Source: an uncultured Emticicia sp. (GTDB lineage Bacteria; Bacteroidota; Bacteroidia; Cytophagales; Spirosomataceae). Taken from it: a stretch of DNA of 64,000 nt. The notes under the pieces are model-generated. The model was not told the DNA's origin. It was given only the letters and a program-made list of their open reading frames with translations, and made no database searches. Position 1 is the stretch's first letter. Each line of letters opens with the position of its first letter. A program made the translations under genes and the position numbers. Where the stretch lies: positions 1-64,000 of the forward strand of contig NZ_CALCZQ010000061.1 of assembly GCF_937903345.1 (NCBI RefSeq). Direction: 5' to 3'. Positions 7,720-14,439 of the stretch are shown piece after piece.

Positions 7720-8939
7720 CTGTAAATATTTGTTTTTAAATGTTTCACCACCTCAGAAATTGTTTTAGGTTCTCCTTCAATCCAATTATCAAAGGTTTTT
7801 TTTATTGGGTTCGTGTCGGGATTGTTTTTGTGTGCCAAATTCCAGGCGTATCGGTTTTTGTCACCTTGTTCTTTGGCATAAAACAAATAAACAAAACTTG
7901 GGTGAACGTGGTTGTTTTTGGCAAATTCATTAACTAATACGGGATTATTGATAAAAGCACTTGATTTTTGTATTTTGTCTTTTGAAAAAAGGTAATCACA
8001 AGCAAATTCATCAGCTTCATTTTCTCGCTCTAAATCAGAAAGAATCTCTGTGCTTTCTTCTGAAATATGTTCTTTGTTTTTCTTTATTTCCTCCCAATCA
8101 AACAAAACATGAAATAACTCATGTACAAGCGTGAACCATAATGTAGGATAAAAGCCACGATAGTCTGTGAGTATAATAGCTGGTTTATTATTTATTGAAA
8201 CTGTCGCACCTCGCAAATGAATAGTAGGTAATGATGTTTGAAAAATAACAGTTACGCCCATATTATAAAGAGCTTGAGCAACATTTGTAAGCCCTAACTC
8301 CACATTTGTAGAGTGCCATCTTATTTCGCCAAAAAAATCAATAAGCCTATCCCTATCATAGTGGTATGGGTTATCCAACTCATGAATAATGTCTTTTGCA
8401 CGTTTAAGCCAAATAGAACGACTAAGATTATTTTTAGGCTTAATCGCCCCAGAACTGAAAGCGACATTCGCTATTGATGGTTGATACTCAAAAATATTTT
8501 TAATACCTAAAAATGATGAAATTTTGGCATCTATTTGATAGTAGTCTGTAATACTGTCAATAATACCGCCTTTTTTTAGTGCGGCTAAATCAAAGTTTTT
8601 GTTAATAAACTCAATTTTGTTTGAGGGATAAGGGAACGAATCTGGAAAGTTCTTTTCTAATTCAGATAAGAACATTGAAATGATTTTCTTTTGTGGTACT
8701 TGTAAAAAGTTAGAGAGTTTAATCAGTGCCGTAAAATCCACAATTTTCAGCGTACCCTCTAAAACGCCTTTGAGGGTACGAGATTCTATGTTCATAATTT
8801 TTAGGGACGTGGTTTGTGAAATACCTAACTGAGATAGCCTCTTGTCAAATAACCCCTTCAAAGAATTGTCAAGAAGGTCGTTATTGTCAAACAGTCCATT
8901 AAGTAAGTTATCTACATAAAATAGTTCGTTGTTGCTCAT
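7716..8939 (-). CDS. Xre-type HTH / ImmA-IrrE family metallopeptidase
   Basis: The 407-residue protein has an N-terminal helical Xre-like DNA-binding region (about 30-95, SQTTSLKIMNIESRTLKGVL) and a C-terminal ImmA/IrrE peptidase domain. The zinc site is HELFH (residues 273-277), with the third ligand in ENEADEFA (306-313). Known family members cleave or inactivate repressors after a stress or phage signal. It starts at the ATG at 8939, and the region just upstream carries three related palindromes (8948-9028), suggesting autoregulation. The downstream P63C gene overlaps it by four bases. It is longer than a minimal ImmA, with a middle region of about 150 residues of unknown function. Confidence 0.88.
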   Translation of the reverse strand: MSNNELFYVDNLLNGLFDNNDLLDNSLKGLFDKRLSQLGISQTTSLKIMNIESRTLKGVLEGTLKIVDFTALIKLSNFLQVPQKKIISMFLSELEKNFPDSFPYPSNKIEFINKNFDLAALKKGGIIDSITDYYQIDAKISSFLGIKNIFEYQPSIANVAFSSGAIKPKNNLSRSIWLKRAKDIIHELDNPYHYDRDRLIDFFGEIRWHSTNVELGLTNVAQALYNMGVTVIFQTSLPTIHLRGATVSINNKPAIILTDYRGFYPTLWFTLVHELFHVLFDWEEIKKNKEHISEESTEILSDLERENEADEFACDYLFSKDKIQKSSAFINNPVLVNEFAKNNHVHPSFVYLFYAKEQGDKNRYAWNLAHKNNPDTNPIKKTFDNWIEGEPKTISEVVKHLKTNIYR

Positions 8940-8947
8940 TTATAAAT

Positions 8948-9028
8948 ATTGTATCATTACAATAGCAAATGTATTACAATATACTAAAAGAACAAACTAT
9001 ATTTAAAAAAATAATGTATGATTACAAT
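8948..9028. promoter_or_regulatory. three palindromic operator-like repeats
   Basis: The element ATTGTA-TCAT-TACAAT at 8948-8963 is a perfect 6-bp inverted repeat with a 4-base spacer. AATGTA-TGAT-TACAAT at 9013-9028 is the same design with one mismatch. AATGTA-T-TACAAT at 8968-8980 is a compressed copy. They lie in the divergent gap between the Xre/ImmA gene and a small plus-strand gene whose ATG overlaps the last copy. They are likely binding sites of the adjacent Xre-type protein. Confidence 0.6.
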
Positions 9029-9185
9029 AGAAAAATATTTTACTATCATAATTCTATTGCTTATGCTTAGTATCAATATTAATATAGCCGATAGCTCACA
9101 AACATACGAAATGTTTGTAGTAGTTTTTGTGTTTTTTAGTATGATTTTTTTATTTAAAATACTATTTGCGTTTTGTAAAACTTGA
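9018..9185 (+). CDS. small two-helix membrane protein (55 aa)
   Basis: The ATG at 9018 lies inside the third operator palindrome and opens a 55-codon frame (MITIEKYFTIIILLLML, then a second helix with VVVFVFFSMIFLF) ending in TGA at 9183-9185. The end overlaps the serine recombinase 3' end by 24 bases in convergent orientation. Two hydrophobic helices with a short polar loop suggest a membrane peptide, possibly a toxin-like partner controlled by the divergent regulator. The AT-rich composition alone can produce such frames, so support is moderate. Confidence 0.4.
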   Translation: MITIEKYFTIIILLLMLSININIADSSQTYEMFVVVFVFFSMIFLFKILFAFCKT

Positions 9186-9758
9186 AATATTTGCTCCTGT
9201 ACTTGCTAAAATACGATATAATGTACCTCTTGATTTAATTTTGAAAGCTAACATAATTTCTTGAGTTGTATGCTCTTGCTTTTCATAAGAATCTTTAATA
9301 AGGATTTTCATTTGTTCATACTTTGGTGAAAGCCCTTTGGGTCGTCCACCTGTTTTACCTCTAACCCTCGCTGCACTTAATCCAGCTCTTGTTCGCTCTC
9401 TTAAAACATTTCGTTCGTGTTCTGCTAAAACACAAAATATTTGAACAACTAATGTACCAGTGGCGGTGGTGGTGTCGATGGGTTCAGTTAAAGATTTTAA
9501 ATTGATTCCTAACTTTTGTAATTCTTCTACAAATTGAATAAGTTGAATGGTTGTTCTGCCTAATCTATCTAATCGCCAAACTACAATGGTATCGCCCTTA
9601 CGAGCATACTTTAATAATTCTTCCATTTGAGGCTTTGAAGCACTTGCACCAGAAACCTTATCAGTAAATATTTTTTTTACTCCAGCTTTCTCAAGTGCAT
9701 CGAGTTGTAAATCTAAATTTTGTTCTTGAGTGCTTACTCGTGCATATCCAACATCCAT
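9162..9758 (-). CDS. serine site-specific recombinase (resolvase/invertase family)
   Basis: The 198-residue protein has the resolvase N-terminal catalytic domain: YARVSTQEQ with nucleophile S9, VWRLDRLGR in the middle and ERTRAGLSAAR before the linker. A C-terminal helix-turn-helix (about residues 160-190) follows. The length is that of small DNA invertases and Tn3-type resolvases, not large serine integrases. The start is the ATG at 9758. Upstream, nested inverted repeats (9776-9899) could be its recombination or operator site. It probably resolves multimers or inverts a local segment of the mobile element. Confidence 0.93.
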   Translation of the reverse strand: MDVGYARVSTQEQNLDLQLDALEKAGVKKIFTDKVSGASASKPQMEELLKYARKGDTIVVWRLDRLGRTTIQLIQFVEELQKLGINLKSLTEPIDTTTATGTLVVQIFCVLAEHERNVLRERTRAGLSAARVRGKTGGRPKGLSPKYEQMKILIKDSYEKQEHTTQEIMLAFKIKSRGTLYRILASTGANISSFTKRK

Positions 9759-9775
9759 AGTCTGAATAACCTAAT

Positions 9776-9899
9776 AATTTGTCCTACTATCTTAACCTTT
9801 GTAAATATAATGAATACAGTTAAATAAGACAACAATTTAGGACAACGATTTTGAAAAAATAGGGAGTAATTTTTGATACTCCTCTTTGTCCTATTTAAC
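9776..9899. repeat. nested inverted repeats upstream of the recombinase (candidate res/operator site)
   Basis: GTTAAATAAGACAA at 9819-9832 is matched in inverse orientation by TTGTCCTATTTAAC at 9886-9899 (13 of 14). Between them, AGGGAGTA (9861-9868) and TACTCCT (9877-9883) form a smaller hairpin. The word GTCCTA or its complement TAGGAC occurs at about 9781, 9839 and 9889. The spacing resembles the multi-subsite layout of resolvase sites, but no cleavage core was identified. Confidence 0.45.
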
Positions 9900-10082
9900 G
9901 ACCGTTTTAAAGATTGAGAATATAATATTCCCCCAATATTTAAATGGCTATGATATGCGGGGTAGGACAGAAATAGTCTTCAATGCTTGGTTTTTGTGAG
10001 CCAAACTCAATATCAGCATAATCCAATACTTTAGAATTGATTTTTGTTTTCATGCCATTTTAAACTTTAGCACTCGTTATTC
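9900..10082. other. gap with one very short open frame
   Basis: A minus-strand frame of 37 codons (9940-10053, start MKTKINSKVLDYAD) is the only coding-like stretch in this gap. It could be a truncated gene but has no recognised relatives. Another TAGGACA word occurs near 9964. Nothing else is visible. Confidence 0.25.
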
Positions 10083-10224
10083 TCAGAAATGTAGTATTAG
10101 TTTGTCTATTCTTTTTTTTTTTGGTATTAGCTATAATTTTTCGCATTTCTTCTTTTTCTGCTTCCGTCCAGTCTTTGCTTTCGACCACGAAATCAATCCC
10201 CGCTGGTTCTTTTATATAGCCCAT
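10083..10224 (-). CDS. small conserved protein next to a GNAT gene (46 aa)
   Basis: The ATG at 10222-10224 opens a 46-residue frame starting MGYIKEPAGIDFVVESKDWT and ending with a basic helix. Short proteins with the MGYxKEPxGxDFxxxS start are common in Bacteroidetes, as I recall them, and often adjoin genes like the GNAT one here. The function is unknown; a small antitoxin or accessory subunit is possible. It begins four bases after the GNAT frame's stop, so the two are co-transcribed. Confidence 0.6.
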
Positions 10225-10228
10225 GATT

Positions 10229-10744
10229 TTATGAATTTTTGTTAAAATACCTATTTATTAATTTCTGTGCGGCAACTTCGTCGATAAACATTCGGGTTCC
10301 GCCAGCGATAGTTGCTCCTAATGTTTTTTGATAATGACCCACTAAAGCCGTTTTGGCATCAAAGGCAACGAACCCATCAAATCCGAGTTCATGAGATACT
10401 TTACAAGCATAGGCAAATAAATTACCTGCAACACCTTCATAAACCTTATTTATGCCTTTATTGTAACTGATACTTTCAATTAAGGATACATAAACAAAGC
10501 CTTGCATGTTTTCAAGTGAAATCATTCCTTGTAACACATCTTGATTACCTTCAATTACCAATTTGAATACAGTTTTATTAAACTTTGTCTATTCTTTTTT
10601 CCAATCGAACACCCAGTCCTTCTTTTTGAGGGTTTTCCAATCTTTAGCTGTCATTTCTTTCACCTCTGTATCAAAAACATCTCCTGAAACCCTATTAACT
10701 ATCGAATTTGTCAGCTTATCTATCTCAATATCTATTCCTTCCAT
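10229..10744 (-). pseudogene. GNAT-like acetyltransferase gene interrupted by one in-frame TAG
   Basis: A start at the ATG at 10744 (MEGIDIEIDKLTNSIVNRVS) reads through VFDWKKE to an amber codon at 10589-10591. The same frame then continues TKFNKTVFKLVIEGN and on to the stop at 10229. The two halves together make about 171 residues with the organisation of a Bacteroidetes GNAT-fold family: IEIDKLTNSIVNR at the start, NKVYEGVAGNLFAYACK for acetyl-CoA binding, and AKTALVGHYQKTLGA near the end. A leucine codon TTG changed to TAG is the simplest cause. The downstream piece has a TTG at 10559-10561 from which a 110-residue fragment could be made. Confidence 0.75.
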
Positions 10745-10843
10745 GCTTTCTTAGACGGTGAATTCAAATATAAATTTACACAAAACCGTATAATGTACAC
10801 ACATTTGGCATAAAAATATTCAGTATTATTTGTTAGAATATTT

Positions 10844-13081
10844 CTAAAGGCTTAAATCAGTTTCCTCATTTCGATAAGCATTTGAAGTCGTAAACGATAG
10901 GTCTTGATTGCTTTTACTCCCCAACCTTTGCTCCGAGCTTTCTTCCAAATCATTTTTAATAACTCCAATATCCAGGCCTTCACGGCTAATTTTATCAAAC
11001 TCAAAGTTTTCTATTTTATGTATAATGGGCTTGCCATTTTCTATCGAAACATTATAATCAGCCGTAGCAATAATCGCACCTTTTTTATCAGAAACTAATA
11101 ATTCTCCGCACTCACTCTCTAAACTCTTTTTGAGCATTTCGTCTTTCTCAGGTGTTGACTTTTCGGCTAAATAGCCTTTGTTTTTTTCTGTAAAATCTTT
11201 GTCAATTTGGGTGCTTTCTTTCAAATTTGGCATCATTAAATGCACTGAATTAGTATTGCGATTGAAAGTAATAACGAAGTTTTGGGCAAAAGAATCAGCA
11301 TTGATTTTTGCTTGAAAACCAGCATCAATTCCTGCAAAAATCTCCAACTTATCATCCGATTGAACTTTCTGAAACTCAATAAAATGTTGGTGTGTACTAA
11401 CTTGATAAGTAGTTTTGATAATCACACAATCGTTGATAGGAAATAGCTCTTTACTGAGTTGCAAAGCAAGTAGTTTTTCTTCTTGTAATGTGCGTTGTAG
11501 TAAAAAGTCACGTTGCTGCTTTTCTACTTCTTGCTTTAAAATTGGGTTAATTTCTATAATTTTACCTTGCTTGATAATGGCAAAAACCTGTGGTTTATCC
11601 ACTTCATGTGAAAGATTGTATTTTTCCAAATAGAGTTTCATTGGTGGTTTTTGCTGCAAACTTCGCTGTTCGGCATAAGAAAAGGCTTCCACTCCTTGCG
11701 AAAACCGCTTTTCTGGCAATTCTACACCCTGCTTTTCTACTGTTACTACAAAAGGCTTTTGGCGTTTTAATTCATCATTCCAATCTTTTTGAATGGGGTG
11801 TTCCAAATAAAATTCATTTTCCAAGCCTTTGAGTTGAATCAAGCCTTTTTCCACCGTCAATAAATTGGCATTGTCATAAGGAAACTTGATTTCAATGTGG
11901 GCATTGTGAGAGGATTTGGTTATAGTTAAAACTTTGATACTCGCTTCACTGCCTTCGGCAATGTTATTTTTGAGTGGTTCAATCAAACATTCTTTCAATG
12001 TGCTTGCCATTGCTCGGCGTTTTTCATCGGTATCATACGAAAAATTGATGCTCAAAGTTGCCTCTGTCTTTTGACTTACATTGATTTCAGCTTTGATATT
12101 ATTCGATAAATCGTGATTAGGTTTGGAAAGTCTGCCAAGAAGATTGATTGTGAAAACTTTCCCTGCTCTGTCATTGTCCATTAACGAAATAATTTGATTA
12201 GGTTTGGAAGCATTAATGAATTTTTGAATAGTATTATAAGCCGAATTACTCGGATTGCCAACAGTCGAAATAAATGCCACTTGCAAATTCTTTGACCTAA
12301 TTTCAGCATATTTCAATTCAAAGTAAGACATAGCATCAATTGGCGATTCAATCAAATAGAGCTTGTCCACTTGCTGCTTTGGAAAATTGGAAGTGTGAAT
12401 GCCATTCTCTCTTTTTTCTTGAATTTTATTGAATTGTCCGCCTCGATAACCCAATTCTTCATCATTTCTGCGAATTTTTGCCAATAAAATAGCCTCATTT
12501 CTGATTGGAAAAACTGTATTTGTATAGGTTTTTGACTGAGAGTTACCTGCTCTCAAAACTACCTTTTCGTTATATACTTGGCATTGAAACTCTGGAGAAC
12601 GATAAGTCTTTTCAGTAATGCCACGACCTTCTAAATATCTCGTGTCGTTTAAAGGTAATAAGTTCAATTCACGGTCAGTCAAGCGTTTTTCAGATTCGGT
12701 TTTATTGCTGGTAGGTTTGATTTTTACTGCTTGACTATTTTGTGGATTACCCAAAAACTCATCAATTTTCTGATATAATTCCTTTTTCCCTGCTGCACTC
12801 GACAAGTCAAGATGGTTTTTGTTTTTCTCAAAATCAAGCAATGAGCCTTTGTCGCTGCTGTCCATTGCGGTCCAATATTTATAGCCCGTTTCAGCATAAT
12901 ATCGAACCCCAATAGTATCCAAATTTTCTTGCCCAATATTTTTTTGTAGAATCACATCGGTAGCGGTTGATTTTTGTTTATTCATTTCATAACCTTGCCT
13001 TTGGGCATAGTCAGACAAATTGATTTCAAATTTAGCTTGGCGAATTTTTTCTGCGGCACTAATCGTTGCATTTTCCATCAT
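10844..13081 (-). CDS. Toprim-domain (DUF3991-type) DNA primase-like protein
   Basis: This 745-residue protein has an N-terminal DUF3991-type zinc-finger-like region lacking obvious cysteines (residues 1-110). A Toprim domain follows, with YLIESPIDAMSYFE near residue 270 and the acidic pair LMDNDRAG near residue 305. The C-terminal half is a long charged region of unknown fold with repeated Lys/Glu stretches. Such proteins are found on Bacteroidetes plasmids and conjugative elements, where they are thought to prime the transferred strand. It is transcribed divergently from the T4SS operon. Two adjacent ATG codons make the exact start uncertain by one residue. Confidence 0.85.
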   Translation of the reverse strand: MMENATISAAEKIRQAKFEINLSDYAQRQGYEMNKQKSTATDVILQKNIGQENLDTIGVRYYAETGYKYWTAMDSSDKGSLLDFEKNKNHLDLSSAAGKKELYQKIDEFLGNPQNSQAVKIKPTSNKTESEKRLTDRELNLLPLNDTRYLEGRGITEKTYRSPEFQCQVYNEKVVLRAGNSQSKTYTNTVFPIRNEAILLAKIRRNDEELGYRGGQFNKIQEKRENGIHTSNFPKQQVDKLYLIESPIDAMSYFELKYAEIRSKNLQVAFISTVGNPSNSAYNTIQKFINASKPNQIISLMDNDRAGKVFTINLLGRLSKPNHDLSNNIKAEINVSQKTEATLSINFSYDTDEKRRAMASTLKECLIEPLKNNIAEGSEASIKVLTITKSSHNAHIEIKFPYDNANLLTVEKGLIQLKGLENEFYLEHPIQKDWNDELKRQKPFVVTVEKQGVELPEKRFSQGVEAFSYAEQRSLQQKPPMKLYLEKYNLSHEVDKPQVFAIIKQGKIIEINPILKQEVEKQQRDFLLQRTLQEEKLLALQLSKELFPINDCVIIKTTYQVSTHQHFIEFQKVQSDDKLEIFAGIDAGFQAKINADSFAQNFVITFNRNTNSVHLMMPNLKESTQIDKDFTEKNKGYLAEKSTPEKDEMLKKSLESECGELLVSDKKGAIIATADYNVSIENGKPIIHKIENFEFDKISREGLDIGVIKNDLEESSEQRLGSKSNQDLSFTTSNAYRNEETDLSL

Positions 13082-13128
13082 TTTTAAATTAAAATAGTTT
13101 AAATTTTTCTTTTAAATATGTATTATAA

Positions 13129-13158
13129 TTTGTTATTGAAAATAATTTAATACATTTG
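13129..13158 (+). promoter_or_regulatory. Bacteroidetes-type promoter for the conjugation operon
   Basis: TTTG at 13129-13132 and TACATTTG at 13151-13158 are separated by 18 bases, matching the -33 TTTG and -7 TAnnTTTG consensus. It lies about 66 bases before the first plus-strand gene of the transfer operon. Confidence 0.6.
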
Positions 13159-13223
13159 TTTCTTAGAAATCGTATTAAAGTATGTTATTTAATTTTCATA
13201 TACAAATATATTATAATTCTATA

Positions 13224-13778
13224 ATGAAAATTATCTCAAAAATAGTATTGAAACACCAAGTAAAAATCTTGCTATTGATACTTTTTGTAAGCCTGTTTCT
13301 TAATACTTATGAAATGCTTTTTAGCTTAATTAAATCGGAAGCAGTTTTTAATAATGGTCAACCAAAAGAAGTAGGAAATACAGAAGGATTCTTGGCAATA
13401 ATCGCCTACTGTTCATTGGTGGGTATTGCCTATTGCGTGTTTTCGGCTTATCTAAATAATGACTTTCGGAGAAATAAGTTCCCCGATATGAGTTTTGATA
13501 AATTCAAAGATGAACCTCAGTTCGATGTGCGAGATTGGACAGACTTCAATAAATCTTGCTTGATAGAAACGGAACGCTTGAAAAGAATATTGAACAAAAC
13601 GGAAGGGGAAGAAAAAATTGAGCCTATTGAAAATACTCAAAAAAATAAAATCGGTGTAATCTTACCCTCCTTGCATAACAGTGCAACTTTAGAAGTCGAT
13701 GAAATGAAGAATTTGAAAAATAAAATTAACCAAACCAAACACCGTAGGGCTAAAGCTGAAAATACTTTTACTCTTTAA
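13224..13778 (+). CDS. membrane protein, first gene of the transfer operon
   Basis: From the ATG at 13224 (MKIISKIVLKHQVK) the product has 184 residues. An earlier ATG at 13182 gives a poorly coding extension. Two transmembrane helices lie at about residues 14-36 and 55-78, followed by a charged cytoplasmic tail with NKTEGEEKIEP and a C-terminal coil. It is 14 bases upstream of traE and in the same direction, so it is presumably an accessory conjugation protein. No family was recognised. Confidence 0.65.
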   Translation: MKIISKIVLKHQVKILLLILFVSLFLNTYEMLFSLIKSEAVFNNGQPKEVGNTEGFLAIIAYCSLVGIAYCVFSAYLNNDFRRNKFPDMSFDKFKDEPQFDVRDWTDFNKSCLIETERLKRILNKTEGEEKIEPIENTQKNKIGVILPSLHNSATLEVDEMKNLKNKINQTKHRRAKAENTFTL

Positions 13779-13792
13779 ATAAAAAAACAACA

Positions 13793-14131
13793 ATGAAAAA
13801 ACAACTCAACCTTTTACCTATCTCAACCCTCATGTTTGCCTTCGCACTTTTGAGTATTTTACCGGTAGAGACCTTCGCTCAATCGGCGGCGGGAGCTCAA
13901 AGTATTGTGAAGAAATTCATTGATGTCATCAATATTCTGTTTCCTGCGGCATTGGTTTTCGGACTCATTTATGCAGTATTGGGGTATATTGCTGATGCTC
14001 CCAACAAGCACCAAAGATTGATTTATCTAATTGTTGGTGTAGCCATTTGGTATGGTTTCTCGATGATTATCGGAGATATTCAAAGCTCATTTGGTGGAAG
14101 TGGAAAAATTGACCCTAATATCGTTAGATAG
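13793..14131 (+). CDS. traE: conjugal transfer protein TraE (DUF4134, pilin-like)
   Basis: The 112-residue protein has a signal peptide (residues 1-29, ending ETFAQ) and two hydrophobic segments (about 45-65 and 75-95) with FPAALVFGLIYAVLGY. This is the layout of DUF4134/TraE of Bacteroidetes conjugative elements, comparable with VirB2-type pilin subunits. The next gene starts five bases after its stop. The order TraE-TraF-TraG confirms the assignment. The mature protein probably sits in the inner membrane and may form the conjugative pilus. Confidence 0.85.
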   Translation: MKKQLNLLPISTLMFAFALLSILPVETFAQSAAGAQSIVKKFIDVINILFPAALVFGLIYAVLGYIADAPNKHQRLIYLIVGVAIWYGFSMIIGDIQSSFGGSGKIDPNIVR

Positions 14132-14136
14132 TCATT

Positions 14137-14439
14137 ATGGAAATCAGAAAATCTTTAGAAAATTCCATCAAAATACAAGGGATTGATGCCTCCGATTTAG
14201 GTCTTTCTCTGGTGCTTTGGATTAGTTCGTGTATCTTAATGAGTGTACTGCGTTCCTTGTTCAATATCTCACCTTACTATTATTTACTTAGTTTGGTCAG
14301 TCTTATTTTGATTTTAGTCCTGCTCAAACGAGCTTCCAAAAAGAAGCACCCTTCATTTTTAAGAAGTGAAATTTCGTGGCATTTCATGCAAACTAATTTG
14401 ATTGATGTACAACAACCCAAAGTACTATTATGCAACTAA
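14137..14439 (+). CDS. traF: conjugal transfer protein TraF (DUF4133, VirB3-like)
   Basis: The 100-residue protein has two adjacent hydrophobic helices (about 22-60) followed by a basic tail. This matches DUF4133/TraF, the VirB3-like membrane partner of the TraG ATPase. Its stop overlaps the TraG start by about ten bases, as expected for tight coupling between VirB3- and VirB4-type proteins. The assignment rests on size, topology and gene order. Confidence 0.82.
   Translation: MEIRKSLENSIKIQGIDASDLGLSLVLWISSCILMSVLRSLFNISPYYYLLSLVSLILILVLLKRASKKKHPSFLRSEISWHFMQTNLIDVQQPKVLLCN

Noticed and set aside
1..10000. Left-end direct repeat of the tRNA 3' sequence
   Set aside because: I looked for a copy of the T-arm/acceptor sequence in the left part and found none by eye, so no att pair is reported.
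10563..10754. 63-codon plus-strand frame
   Set aside because: It is antisense to the 5' half of the broken GNAT gene.
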